This document shows positions 11,722 to 20,720 of a stretch of DNA of 64,000 nt, piece by piece. Positions within the stretch are counted from its first letter, which is position 1, and each line of letters opens with the position of its first letter. The DNA is taken from assembly GCF_003751845.1 (NCBI RefSeq), contig NZ_RJKQ01000001.1, forward strand, positions 1,302,001 through 1,366,000, written 5' to 3'. The position numbers and the translations under genes are program-made. Below the pieces are notes generated by a model. That model was not told the DNA's origin. It ran no database searches and saw only the letters and a program-made list of their open reading frames with translations. Source of the stretch: Enterobacter sp. BIGb0383 (GTDB lineage: Bacteria; Pseudomonadota; Gammaproteobacteria; Enterobacterales; Enterobacteriaceae).

Positions 11722-12482
11722 ACCCGATCCCAGGTAACGAACGCAGTATTGAAATGGTCGATTTAGCCATCGCCTTTGGCCGGGGTAACCAGCGCCGCCA
11801 GGTGGTGGACCAGGTCAATATGACCCTGGCACGCGGTGAAAGCTACGGGCTGATTGGCGAATCTGGCTGCGGGAAATCCACCCTGCTGCGGGCGCTGGCC
11901 GGGCTGAATCATGACTATCGCGGCCATATTCTGTTTAATAACCGCGAACAGCAGCCCCTGCGCGATAAGCCCTTTTATCGTCAGGTGCAGATGGTATTTC
12001 AGGATCCGTATGCGTCCCTGCATCCACGCAAAATGGTCTGGGCCAGCCTGCGCGAGCCGCTAAAGCTGCACGGCATGGACCGGCACGAGGCGCGGATTAG
12101 CGAGGTGCTGCACGCGGTCGGGCTATCGGATGCGTTTCGCTATCGCTATCCGCACCAGCTCTCCGGCGGTCAGCGTCAGCGCGTCGCCATTGCCCGGGCG
12201 CTGATCCTCGAACCTTCTGTGCTGCTACTGGATGAACCGACCTCGGCGCTGGATGTCTCCGTGCAGGCGGAAATTCTCAACCTGCTTAGCCGGATGCGCC
12301 AGCAGCGCAACCTGACCTATTTACTGGTCACTCACGACCTGGCCGTCGTCACCCATCTGTGCGAACGGGTGGGCATTATGCATCACGGCAAATTGCTGGA
12401 AGAGCTCAGCGCCGAACGCCTGCGACGCGGTGAAGCCGATGAAAGCTACACCCGCGAATTTCTTGCCGCCAGCGTTGCCTGA
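11718..12482 (+). CDS. Peptide-type ABC transporter ATPase (DppF-like)
   Basis: Second ATPase, 254 aa, against about 330 for DppF; the C-terminal oligopeptide extension is short. Walker A GESGCGKS, signature LSGGQRQRVAIARAL, Walker B VLLLDEPTSALD, and the H-loop TYLLVTHDLAVV are all intact. Its ATG overlaps the stop of the DppD-like gene. With its partner it forms the heterodimeric motor of the importer. The next gene starts 17 bp downstream, so transcription probably continues. Confidence 0.92.
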   Translation: MNPIPGNERSIEMVDLAIAFGRGNQRRQVVDQVNMTLARGESYGLIGESGCGKSTLLRALAGLNHDYRGHILFNNREQQPLRDKPFYRQVQMVFQDPYASLHPRKMVWASLREPLKLHGMDRHEARISEVLHAVGLSDAFRYRYPHQLSGGQRQRVAIARALILEPSVLLLDEPTSALDVSVQAEILNLLSRMRQQRNLTYLLVTHDLAVVTHLCERVGIMHHGKLLEELSAERLRRGEADESYTREFLAASVA

Positions 12483-12499
12483 TCCCAAGGAGCCAGACC

Positions 12500-13792
12500 A
12501 TGACCCTGATTGAAACCCTGGCACAGTGGTGTGCTGCGCCACCGCCGTTCAGTCCGCAGGCGCGACAACTCGCCCGCGAAGCCATTACCGATACCCTCGC
12601 CTGCCTGGCCGCCGGACGGGACGATTTTTCCACCCGTGCCGTTCAACAGATGCTGGGTGACGAACCGCACGGGCTGGCGCAGTCAGCGCTGCTCAACGCC
12701 ACTGCCGCCCACGCTATCGACTATGACGATAATTTCGCGCCGGGCATGAGCCACGCCTCGGCGGTACTGCTTCCGGCGCTGCTGCCGGTGGCGCTGGCGC
12801 AGAAAAGCTGCGGTGCAGAGCTGATCGCCGCCTATCTGGTCGGCCTGCAGGCCCAGGCCTTTATCGGGGATGTCGTCGGCTACGGTCACTACACCGCGGG
12901 CTGGCACGGCACCTCGACCATTGGCTGTATCGGCAGCGCGGCGGGCGTTGCGGCTCTGATGGGGCTGGATGCCGCCGCCATCGCCCGGACCCTGAGCATC
13001 GCCGTTAGCCTGGCCAGCGGCGTGAAAGGCCAGTTCGGCACGCCGCTGAAACCCTTTCATGCGGGGATGGCGGCGCGCAATGCGGTCGAAGCCGCGCTGC
13101 TGGCCCGCACCGGCCTGCACGGGCGGCTCGATATTCTCGAATGCGCGCAGGGCTTTGCCGAACTCTACGCCGGGACACTGACCCGCCCGACGCGGCTTCA
13201 GGATCCTCAGCACGTGATTGAATCCGTCGGACTGATGCCGAAAAAATACCCCTGCTGTGGCTCCACGCATCGCATTCTGGATGCGATAGCCGATCTTCAG
13301 ACGCAGTACGATCTCAGAGACGACGATATCGAGCAGGTTCACTGTCAGGTGGGTATCGCCAACTGGCGCAATCTCGCGTATCCGCTGCCTACGGATGAGA
13401 TGCAGGCCCGCTTTTCCATGCCTTACTGCGTGGCGGTGATGCTGGAAAAAGGCGAACTGAGCGTGGAGGATTTTACCCCGTCCGCCGTAGCGGCTCAGGC
13501 CAACAAGCACAGGCTGGCGCGGATTAGCATGACGGCATGGAGCCCGGAGCAGGAGGCGGAAAATACGGACTTGCCCCACAGGGTGACGGTGACGCTTAAA
13601 GATGGCAGCACGCTGAGCCATTCGCGTCTGCAGGCCAGAGGCACGCTTAAAGAGCCCTTTAGCGCCGCCGAGCGTCAGGCGAAATTTATCGACTGCTGCA
13701 GGGGAACAGACAACGCCGGAGGGATTTATCAGCAGATGGTGACACTGGAAAAGGCAAAGAATATCGCTTTTATACGCCAGCTAATGGCATAA
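12500..13792 (+). CDS. MmgE/PrpD family protein
   Basis: Protein of 430 aa in the MmgE/PrpD superfamily. Members include 2-methylcitrate dehydratase, cis-aconitate decarboxylase and iminodisuccinate epimerase. Seen: AIDYDDNFAPGMSHASAVLLPAL, the conserved Asp/His active-site segment at about residues 72-94; GWHGTSTIGCIGSAAG; LKPFHAGMAARNAVEAALLA; and PKKYPCCGSTHRILDA. It is shorter than PrpD (483 aa) and no prpB/prpC genes are nearby, so methylcitrate metabolism is unlikely. As last gene of the M20/ABC operon it may act on a product of the imported compound. AAGGAG lies just before the start. The reaction is unknown. Confidence 0.87.
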   Translation: MTLIETLAQWCAAPPPFSPQARQLAREAITDTLACLAAGRDDFSTRAVQQMLGDEPHGLAQSALLNATAAHAIDYDDNFAPGMSHASAVLLPALLPVALAQKSCGAELIAAYLVGLQAQAFIGDVVGYGHYTAGWHGTSTIGCIGSAAGVAALMGLDAAAIARTLSIAVSLASGVKGQFGTPLKPFHAGMAARNAVEAALLARTGLHGRLDILECAQGFAELYAGTLTRPTRLQDPQHVIESVGLMPKKYPCCGSTHRILDAIADLQTQYDLRDDDIEQVHCQVGIANWRNLAYPLPTDEMQARFSMPYCVAVMLEKGELSVEDFTPSAVAAQANKHRLARISMTAWSPEQEAENTDLPHRVTVTLKDGSTLSHSRLQARGTLKEPFSAAERQAKFIDCCRGTDNAGGIYQQMVTLEKAKNIAFIRQLMA

Positions 13793-13888
13793 CGCCTTTA
13801 TATTCCCGGTTATAAAAATAGAGGCCAGAAACACTATTTTTTGAATGAATGATATTCCCGGATAAATCAACAGACAAAATAGAATAAC

Positions 13889-13914
13889 CAATACGGCTAA
13901 ATTAAGCCGTATTG
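13889..13914 (+). terminator. Hairpin downstream of the M20/ABC operon
   Basis: A perfect 10-bp inverted repeat, CAATACGGCT (13889-13898) and AGCCGTATTG (13905-13914), with a 6-base loop, about 95 bp after the MmgE/PrpD stop. No strong T-tract follows on either strand, so terminator function is inferred from position. The rest of 13793-13940 is AT-rich without a recognisable gene. Confidence 0.5.
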
Positions 13915-13939
13915 ATTAACGGGGGGAATAATAAATAAA

Positions 13940-14080
13940 TTATATCCATAATGTCTTCTTAATTGCACCTTTTCTGTGCATAGAGAATAACGTTCTTTTG
14001 CTTACCACCTTGTAATGCTTAGTAAAACAGAAAGCAGCGAACGTCAGCAAGAGCGCAATACTAACGATAAAAATTAACAT
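13940..14080 (-). CDS. Possible small membrane protein, 46 aa
   Basis: An open frame from ATG 14080 encodes 46 aa with one strong hydrophobic segment (LIFIVSIALLLTFAAFCF) followed by a basic tail (KHYKVVSKRTLFSMHRKGAIKK). This looks like a single-pass inner-membrane small protein with a positive-inside C-terminus. A weak GGAA lies about 8 bases before the ATG. The frame is open upstream to 14251 but that part has no coding character. I do not recognise a family. The region is unusually AT-rich, so chance is possible. Confidence 0.3.
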   Translation of the reverse strand: MLIFIVSIALLLTFAAFCFTKHYKVVSKRTLFSMHRKGAIKKTLWI

Positions 14081-14233
14081 TTTTTGGGTTCCATGTCTGG
14101 CGGACGGAGAGAACACTCCGTATTTCCTGTGTAGTGTCCGTACTTTAACACAGGTTTTTAATCGGCGTAAATTTAGGTTATGTCTATTTTTCTTTTCCGC
14201 TGAAATTGCATTCAGAACGAACATAAAAAAGAC

Positions 14234-14268
14234 AAAAAAACGCCGGGGCATTGTGTTACGCCCCGGCG
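14234..14268 (-). terminator. Rho-independent terminator of the diguanylate cyclase gene
   Basis: On the minus strand a GC-rich stem, CGCCGGGGC pairing with GCCCCGGCG (14268-14260 with 14249-14241), is followed by a run of seven T. It lies 25 bp after the cyclase stop codon. Confidence 0.9.
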
Positions 14269-14292
14269 CTGTTGACTGAATGGGTGAGCGAG

Positions 14293-15846
14293 TTAAGCCT
14301 GTTCGCTTACCGCCCGATCGCGCCCCTGCTGTTTCGCCAGGTACAGCGCCCGGTCAGCGCCCTCTTTAATCTGCATCACATCATCCCGGCTGCCATCGCT
14401 TGTCAGGCAAAAACAGCCCGCGCTGATGGTCAGGGTCGGTTTTTCCAGGCCGGACTCAACGTGGGGGATTTTCGCATCACGAACCAGCTGTACCGCACTC
14501 TGGGCGAACATAAAGGCCTCATTCTTGTCCGCTTCAGGAAGGATAAGAGCAAACTCCTCTCCGCCGTAGCGGGCCGCCAGCGCGTCGGTATTCAGTGTCA
14601 GCCTGTGCAGCAGCGCCCCAACCTGTCGCAGACAGTTATCGCCCGCGACATGACCGTAAAAGTCGTTGTAGCGCTTGAAGTGGTCGACATCGATCATAAT
14701 CAGCGCCACCGGCTTGCCGCTGGCACGTGAGGACCTGAGGCTGTTTTCAAGGAACAGGTCAAACTGACGCCGGTTAGCCAGGCCGGTCAGGCCGTCAGCC
14801 AGCGCCATCAGCTGCAGCGTATGGTTGATGCTGGTCAGCTCATCACGCAGGACGGTGAGTTCCGTCTGATTGCGCACGTTCATGCGGACCTGACGGAAAA
14901 CAATCGCCCCCATCAGCAAAATACCCAGCAGCAGCATCGCGTTAAGGATCATATCCGGCAGGCTGTCGCGCACCCAGTTTGCCCACAGCTCAGATTTGTC
15001 ATAGCCCGCCGCGACCACCAGCGGGTAGCGCTCAAGGCGGGCAAAACCGAAAATGCGTTCGACTTTATCGGCCACGGAAACCCAGGTGGCATAGCCGCGA
15101 TCCTGGGTCATCAACGCCTGGGTAAACAGCGGGCTGGCGGAGAAGTTGCGGTTGATTACCTCTTCCGGGAAAGGACGAATATAGAGCGCGGTGCCGTCGG
15201 TTTTTAACAGGGAGAGCGTATCGCGATCGCCCATTTCAAAGTAGTTATAGAAATGACGGAAGTAATCGATTTTGATGGTCGCCAGCGCCACACCGGCAAA
15301 CCCGCCGCCGGGATCGTTGATACGCACCGATACCGGTATCACGAGTTCCCCGGTGGAACGACTGCGGATCACGTCGCTGATATGCACCCCGGCATGGCCG
15401 TTCTGGCGGTGGTAGATAAAGTATTCCCGGTCACTGTTATTGGTAATGGCCGGCATCTTATTAAAGGAGGTCGCCTGCATATTGCCCTGGGCATCATAAA
15501 GCAGCAGCCCGTGCAGCTGCGGCAGCCTGTCCTGGATTTCTTTCAGATAGCGGTTGGTCGCGGGCTGCTTAAGGTGGGTCAAATCCATGGTACTGGCCGT
15601 ACGACGAATATCCATAATCGCCAGCTCCGCCTGCAGGAAGGTATCTTCCGCCTGCCGGGCCTGGGAAACCGAGAGGTTAATGGCGCTGCGCTCCGCCTCA
15701 TGGACGGTACGCTCCCACGAACGGGTCAGGGTCCATATGCTGGTGACCACGCTGGCCAGCAGTAAAATGCCGATAAAAAATGCCAGGCTCCGTCCCAGGG
15801 ACGAGTTTAGCGCCAGCGCCCCGGAAATCGTTTTACTGACCCGCAT
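14293..15846 (-). CDS. Membrane-bound sensor diguanylate cyclase (dCache + GGDEF)
   Basis: Synthesises cyclic di-GMP. Protein of 517 aa: N-terminal membrane segment (about 20-42); a periplasmic dCache/PDC-type sensor (about 45-295, with YLKEIQDRLPQLHGLLLYDAQGNM and SDREYFIYHRQ); a second membrane segment (about 300-325, MILNAMLLLGILLMGAIVF); and a GGDEF domain (about 355-515) starting LADGLTGLANRRQFD with active site RYGGEEFALI. The GGEEF signature is intact, so it should be catalytically active. No clear RxxD inhibitory site upstream. The start is the ATG at 15846, 5 bases after AGGAG; a GTG two codons earlier overlaps that box. It stands alone between the formate dehydrogenase operon and a terminator. 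The sensed ligand is unknown. Confidence 0.92.
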   Translation of the reverse strand: MRVSKTISGALALNSSLGRSLAFFIGILLLASVVTSIWTLTRSWERTVHEAERSAINLSVSQARQAEDTFLQAELAIMDIRRTASTMDLTHLKQPATNRYLKEIQDRLPQLHGLLLYDAQGNMQATSFNKMPAITNNSDREYFIYHRQNGHAGVHISDVIRSRSTGELVIPVSVRINDPGGGFAGVALATIKIDYFRHFYNYFEMGDRDTLSLLKTDGTALYIRPFPEEVINRNFSASPLFTQALMTQDRGYATWVSVADKVERIFGFARLERYPLVVAAGYDKSELWANWVRDSLPDMILNAMLLLGILLMGAIVFRQVRMNVRNQTELTVLRDELTSINHTLQLMALADGLTGLANRRQFDLFLENSLRSSRASGKPVALIMIDVDHFKRYNDFYGHVAGDNCLRQVGALLHRLTLNTDALAARYGGEEFALILPEADKNEAFMFAQSAVQLVRDAKIPHVESGLEKPTLTISAGCFCLTSDGSRDDVMQIKEGADRALYLAKQQGRDRAVSEQA

Positions 15847-15958
15847 AGCCACTCCTCGTAATCAATTATCGCGCGTATCTGCTGCATCGTCTTATTTAGA
15901 GTATGGTCGCCGGACGGCGCAATGAAGAAAAACTTTTCTAATACGGTGAGGGAGTTAA

Positions 15959-15984
15959 CATCCCTGCCCGGACGGGCAGGGATG
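15959..15984 (-). terminator. Hairpin after formate dehydrogenase operon
   Basis: A perfect 11-bp inverted repeat, CATCCCTGCCC (15959-15969) and GGGCAGGGATG (15974-15984), with a 4-base loop, lies 9 bp beyond the fdnI-like stop. No T-tract follows on the minus strand, so it may be an mRNA 3'-end stabiliser or a weak terminator. Confidence 0.6.
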
Positions 15985-15993
15985 CTGGCAGGA

Positions 15994-16626
15994 CTATTTC
16001 TTCTCGCGTTGCAGCTTTTCAAACCAGCGCGGGTGGTGCTTTTTGGCCCAGCGCTCGCTGACTTTGCCTTCGATCATGCCCTTGATGGAGCCTTTGACCC
16101 AGAACGCCATATACATATGAATCAGAATGGCGTGGATCAGCACAATCGCTACGGTGGCGTGGATCAGCAGGCTCCAGCGCACCACGACAATCGGGAAGAA
16201 GTGGGCGAAGTAAGGCCGCCAGATAATCAGCCCGGTCGCCAACAGCACCAGCGTCAGGCTCATAATCGACCAGAACATCATTTTCTGCCCGGCGTTATAT
16301 TTTCCGACGCGGGCCACTTTATGTTCGTTGCCCTTCAGGACTTCGACAATGCCTTTCACCCACGGAATATCTTCTTTTTCCGGGATGTTATGGCGCACGA
16401 AGCGGAAGAACATAAACGTCAGTGCGGCAAAGATAATCAGCCCGAAGAACGGGTGCAGAATGCGCCCCATCTGCGGCGTACCGAACGTCTCCGTCAGCCA
16501 CTGCAGCGTCGGGAAGAAGAGCGCAATCCCGGAAAGTGAGACCAGGAAAAAGCAGATCACCACGGTCCAGTGACAGGCACGGTCAATAAACTTCGTGCGC
16601 AGTATCATTTTGCCCTTACTGCTCAT
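15994..16626 (-). CDS. fdnI: Formate dehydrogenase-N type cytochrome b556 (gamma) subunit
   Basis: Inner-membrane diheme cytochrome that passes electrons from formate to menaquinone. 210 aa, about four membrane helices, very close to E. coli FdnI in its start ([24 protein letters not shown]) and end ([23 protein letters not shown]). Heme-ligand histidines are in [18 protein letters not shown] and [20 protein letters not shown]. The ATG at 16626 is chosen from the FdnI start; the frame extends 9 codons upstream into fdnH. It overlaps the beta-subunit gene by 11 bp and is the last gene of the operon. Confidence 0.93.
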   Translation of the reverse strand: MSSKGKMILRTKFIDRACHWTVVICFFLVSLSGIALFFPTLQWLTETFGTPQMGRILHPFFGLIIFAALTFMFFRFVRHNIPEKEDIPWVKGIVEVLKGNEHKVARVGKYNAGQKMMFWSIMSLTLVLLATGLIIWRPYFAHFFPIVVVRWSLLIHATVAIVLIHAILIHMYMAFWVKGSIKGMIEGKVSERWAKKHHPRWFEKLQREKK

Positions 16627-17509
16627 GTTCGTTCTCCTCTTCCTCGTCGTCATGGGTTTCCTTGTTCGGACCCACGCCCACGTAGTGATAAATCAGCCCG
16701 GCAAAGGTGGCGATAAACCCGGCCGCCGACAGCGGCTTCAGTACGCCCTTCCACAGATTGACCGGTACGTCGATTTTCGGATCTTCCGGCAGGCCGTGAT
16801 ACAGCCCGGGCTGATCCGCATGATGCAAAACGTACATCACGTGAGTACCGCCTACGCCGGAAGGATCGTACAGACCGGCCTTCTCGTAGCCGCGTTTTTT
16901 CAGCTGCATCACGCGCGTCTCGCCGAGGGCACGCATCTCTTCTTTGGTACCAAAGTGAATCGCGCCGGTCGGACAGGTCTTCACGCAGGCAGGCTCCTGG
17001 CCGACGCTGACGCGGTCGACGCAGAGGGTGCATTTGTAGACACGGTTATCGTCCGGATTCAGACGCGGCACGTTAAACGGACAGCCGGCGATGCAGTAGC
17101 CGCAGCCGATGCAGTGCTCGGACTGGAAATCGACGATCCCGTTGGCGTACTGAATAATCGCCCCGGCGGAAGGACAGGCCTTCAGACAGCCAGGATCCGC
17201 GCAGTGCATACAGCCATCTTTGCGGATCAGCCACTCCAGCTTGCCGTTCTGGCTGGTTTCGCTAAAGCGCATTACCGTCCAGGACTTGGCGCTCAGATCG
17301 GTCGGGTTATCGTAAACCCCGACGCACTCGCCCACCTCATCGCGAATATCGTTCCACTCGGCGCAGGCCACCTGACAGCCCTTACAGCCGATACAGGTGG
17401 AGACGTCAATTAGCTTGGCAACCTCGGCTTTGTAGTTCCGGGCCTGCGGCGGCGGCGTGATGCCGTTAGTCGCCGAACGTTTAATAATATCTTGTGATTG
17501 CATGGCCAT
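16616..17509 (-). CDS. fdnH: Formate dehydrogenase-N type iron-sulfur (beta) subunit
   Basis: Electron-transfer subunit, 297 aa, close to E. coli FdnH (294 aa). Four ferredoxin-type cysteine clusters are visible: [36 protein letters not shown] and CTLC...C, enough for four [4Fe-4S] clusters. A C-terminal membrane anchor ([21 protein letters not shown]) is followed by an acidic tail. It starts 11 bp after the alpha-subunit stop and overlaps the gamma-subunit start. By family it is exported with the alpha subunit as a complex through Tat. Confidence 0.95.
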   Translation of the reverse strand: MAMQSQDIIKRSATNGITPPPQARNYKAEVAKLIDVSTCIGCKGCQVACAEWNDIRDEVGECVGVYDNPTDLSAKSWTVMRFSETSQNGKLEWLIRKDGCMHCADPGCLKACPSAGAIIQYANGIVDFQSEHCIGCGYCIAGCPFNVPRLNPDDNRVYKCTLCVDRVSVGQEPACVKTCPTGAIHFGTKEEMRALGETRVMQLKKRGYEKAGLYDPSGVGGTHVMYVLHHADQPGLYHGLPEDPKIDVPVNLWKGVLKPLSAAGFIATFAGLIYHYVGVGPNKETHDDEEEENEHEQ

Positions 17510-17520
17510 CGCTTCGCTCC

Positions 17521-20500
17521 TTACGCCTTCTCAATATTGACTAAAAACGCTTTATACTCAGGCGTTTGTGAGTTAGCGTCGCCGACGGATGGCGTCAGCG
17601 TATTGGCGAGGAACCCTTTACGGGCCGCGCCTTCAAAGCCCCAGTGGCACGGGATACCCACGGTGGATACCTTTTTGCCCGCCACGTTTAAGGTGTGCAG
17701 ACGCGGGGTTACCACCGCTTTGGCTTTAATAAAGCCGCGCTGGGAAGAAACTTTCACCCAGTCACCCGCCTTAATGCCCCGCTCTTCCGCCAGCTGTTCG
17801 CCGAGCTCGACAAACTGTTCCGGCTGAGCGATAGCGTTCAGCAGCGCATGTTTGGTCCAGTGACGGAACAGCTCCGTAATGGAGTAGGTCGTGGCCACAT
17901 ACGGGAAATCTTTGGCGGTGCCGAGCGTCTTTTTATCGCTCTCATACAGACGCACTACCGGGCTGTGCACCACGTTCGGGTGCAGCGGGTTGGTGCCAAT
18001 CGGGCTTTCCATCGGCTCGTAGTGCTCCGGGAACGGACCGTCAGCCAGTTTATTCAGGGCAAACAGATGACCAAGGCCGTCCGGCAGCATAATAAACGGC
18101 CCGACGTTCTCTTCCGGCGCAGAGGTCACCGGGAAGTCCGGGACGTCATTGCCCTGCCACTTTTTGCCGTTCCACTGGATCAGCGGACGCGCCGGATCCC
18201 AGGCTTTCCCCTGTGCATCCGCCGAAGCACGGTTATAAAGAATGCGACGGTTCATTGGCCATGCCCATGACCAGTTGTTTACCGCGCCAAGACCGGACGG
18301 ATCCGCGTTATCGCGGTTAGCCATCTGGTTACCCTGTTCGGTCCAGCTACCGGCGTAGATCCAGCACATGCTGCTGGTGGAGCCGTCATCTTTCATATGG
18401 GCAAAGGAGCTAAGCTGTTCACCGGCTTTCGCCAGCAGCTTGCCGTCTTTGTCGTAAACGTCTTTCCAGGCGCGGCCGTTACTTTCGCGGGCCAGCTCTT
18501 CCGGCATCGGATCGTGCGGGTTGTCGTAGTTCCAGTCGATAGCCATCAGCGCATCGGACGCCGCGCCACCTTCGGTGCGGTACATCTCGCGCAGACGCAG
18601 GAAGATATGCGCCAGAATTTTGGTATCGTGCAGCGCTTCACCCGGCGGGGTTGCGGCAGAGTAGTGCCACTGCAGCCAGCGCGAAGAGTTGGCGACCGAA
18701 CCGTTTTCTTCCGCGAAGCAGGCGGTCGGCAGGCGGAACACTTCGGTCATGATCTTGCTGCTGTCGACGTCGTTCATCTCGTCGTGGTTCTGCCAGAAGG
18801 TCGCCGTTTCGGTTGCCAGCGGATCCATGACCACCATAAATTTCAGCTTCGAGAAGGCCTCAACCGCTTTGTTTTTATTCGGGAAGGAGGCCAGCGCGTT
18901 AAAGCCCTGAACCAGCAGACCGTTGAACTTGCCATCAACCATCATATTGACCTGGCTGATAACGTCGTATTTCTTATCCCATTTCGGCAGGAAGTCGTAA
19001 CCAAACTGGTTTTCCGGCGTCGCGGCATCGCCGTAGAAGCCCTTCAGCAGGCTGACCATAAACGCCGGCGTGTTCTGCCAGTAGTTGACCTGGCCCGGCA
19101 TCACGGATTTCGGCGTAATCTCTTCAAGGAAGCCTTTCAGGGTGGTCTGTTTTTCACCCGGCAGCGGCAGATAGCCCGGCAGGGACGCATCCAGCAGGCC
19201 GAGGTCGGTATAACCCTGAACGTTGGAGTGGCCGCGCAGGGCGTTGATCCCGCCGCCCATCATGCCGATATTGCCCAGCAGCAGCTGGATAATAGCCGCA
19301 GTACGGATAATCTGGGCGCCGTTGGTATGGTGCGTCCAGCCCAGCGCGTAAAGAATAGAGGCGGTTTTATTGGTTGCCGCCGTTTCCGCGAGGGTTTTTG
19401 CCACCTCAAGGAAGTCCGCTTTTGGCGTACCGCAGACGGTTTCCACCATCTCGACGGTGTAGCGGCTAACGTGTTTTTTCAGCAGGTTGATGACGCAGCG
19501 CGGATGGCTCAGGGTATCGTCGCGTTTGATCTGCCCTTCTGCATCCAGCTCGTAGGCCCAGCTGCTGCGATCGTACTGGCCGGTCGCTTCATCAAAGCCG
19601 CTGAATAGCCCATCGTCGAAGTGGTAGTCTTCGCGGACGATCAGGCTGGCGTTGGTAAAGTGGCTGACATACTGATGCTGGATTTTGTCGTTCTCCAGCA
19701 GGTAATTGACGATACCGGAGAGGAAGGCCACGTCGCTGCCCGGACGGATCGGGGCATAGTGGTCGGCAACGGACGCGGAGCGGTTAAAGCGTGGGTCAAC
19801 TACCATCAGCTTCGCGTCGTTGTTTTTCTTGGCTTCGATAACCCATTTAAAGCCGACCGGGTGCGCTTCCGCCGCGTTGCCGCCCATAATCAGGATCACA
19901 TCGGCGTTGCGGATATCGATCCAGTTATTGGTCATCGCCCCGCGTCCGAAACTCGGCGCGAGCGCCGATACGGTTGGGCCGTGGCACAGACGCGCCTGGT
20001 TTTCGACCGCCACCATACCCAGGCCGCGGGCAAATTTGTTATCAATCACGCCGGTTTCATTACTGGCGGCCGAGGAGCAGAGCATACTGGTTGTTGCCCA
20101 GCGGTTAACGGTCACGCCGTCCGCATTGGTGGCAACAAAGTTGGCATCACGGTCATCTTTCATCAGGCGCGCAATGCGGGTATAGGCGTCTTCCCAGCTA
20201 ATACGCTGCCACTTGTCGCTGCCCGGCGCACGGTATTCCGGGAAGCGCAGACGGGTTTCGGCATTGATATAGTCGACCACGCCTGCCCCTTTAGGACAAA
20301 GCGAACCCCTGCTAACCGGATGATCCGGATCGCCCTCTACGTGGTAGATACTTTGGGTAACGTTCTTAGCCTCATCGCCCAGGCTATACATCAGCATGCC
20401 ACAGCCCACAGAGCAGTAGGTGCAGTTATTGCGCGTCTCTTTTGCTTTTAACAGTTTGTATTGACGCGTTTCCGCATTGGCGGAAAAAGAAGAGAGAAAT

Positions 20501-20574
20501 CCGAGGGATGCAACAGTTGTACCTGCCATACCGCCCGCGCAGATCCGAAAGAACTGCCTACGGCTGAGCTCCAT
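17521..20574 (-). CDS. fdnG: Formate dehydrogenase-N type catalytic (alpha) subunit, cysteine variant
   Basis: Molybdopterin oxidoreductase of 1017 aa that oxidises formate in the periplasm. A twin-arginine signal ([12 protein letters not shown]) is at the N-terminus. The [4Fe-4S] cysteines are C51, C54, C58 and C93. At the position of E. coli FdnG selenocysteine 196 (QARVUHGPT) this protein has Cys197 (QARLCHGPT): the codon at 19986-19984 is TGC, so no TGA recoding is needed. Conserved His198 follows. The C-terminus ([17 protein letters not shown]) matches FdnG. It heads an fdnGHI operon. Overall similarity is nearer FdnG than FdoG by eye. Cys-type enzymes in this family are usually slower than Sec-type ones. 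Whether the genome also has a Sec-type copy cannot be seen here. Confidence 0.95.
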   Translation of the reverse strand: MELSRRQFFRICAGGMAGTTVASLGFLSSFSANAETRQYKLLKAKETRNNCTYCSVGCGMLMYSLGDEAKNVTQSIYHVEGDPDHPVSRGSLCPKGAGVVDYINAETRLRFPEYRAPGSDKWQRISWEDAYTRIARLMKDDRDANFVATNADGVTVNRWATTSMLCSSAASNETGVIDNKFARGLGMVAVENQARLCHGPTVSALAPSFGRGAMTNNWIDIRNADVILIMGGNAAEAHPVGFKWVIEAKKNNDAKLMVVDPRFNRSASVADHYAPIRPGSDVAFLSGIVNYLLENDKIQHQYVSHFTNASLIVREDYHFDDGLFSGFDEATGQYDRSSWAYELDAEGQIKRDDTLSHPRCVINLLKKHVSRYTVEMVETVCGTPKADFLEVAKTLAETAATNKTASILYALGWTHHTNGAQIIRTAAIIQLLLGNIGMMGGGINALRGHSNVQGYTDLGLLDASLPGYLPLPGEKQTTLKGFLEEITPKSVMPGQVNYWQNTPAFMVSLLKGFYGDAATPENQFGYDFLPKWDKKYDVISQVNMMVDGKFNGLLVQGFNALASFPNKNKAVEAFSKLKFMVVMDPLATETATFWQNHDEMNDVDSSKIMTEVFRLPTACFAEENGSVANSSRWLQWHYSAATPPGEALHDTKILAHIFLRLREMYRTEGGAASDALMAIDWNYDNPHDPMPEELARESNGRAWKDVYDKDGKLLAKAGEQLSSFAHMKDDGSTSSMCWIYAGSWTEQGNQMANRDNADPSGLGAVNNWSWAWPMNRRILYNRASADAQGKAWDPARPLIQWNGKKWQGNDVPDFPVTSAPEENVGPFIMLPDGLGHLFALNKLADGPFPEHYEPMESPIGTNPLHPNVVHSPVVRLYESDKKTLGTAKDFPYVATTYSITELFRHWTKHALLNAIAQPEQFVELGEQLAEERGIKAGDWVKVSSQRGFIKAKAVVTPRLHTLNVAGKKVSTVGIPCHWGFEGAARKGFLANTLTPSVGDANSQTPEYKAFLVNIEKA

Positions 20575-20720
20575 GAAGCCTCCAGCTTAAACTTAAGACA
20601 AGAAAAGGGACATGGATTATAAGGTTATTGAATTGTTTAGACCATTATCCTTTTGTGGTTATTGCTAACATTTATGGGGTACAGCGTGATAAAAAGGCAA
20701 CCACATTGAGATAAAGGTTA

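Noticed and set aside
12500..13792. 2-methylcitrate dehydratase (PrpD proper)
   Set aside because: The protein is about 50 residues shorter than PrpD and no prpB, prpC or prpE gene is nearby.
17521..20574. Possibility that the formate dehydrogenase is a recoded selenoprotein
   Set aside because: No in-frame TGA exists in the gene; the position aligned to selenocysteine is TGC.
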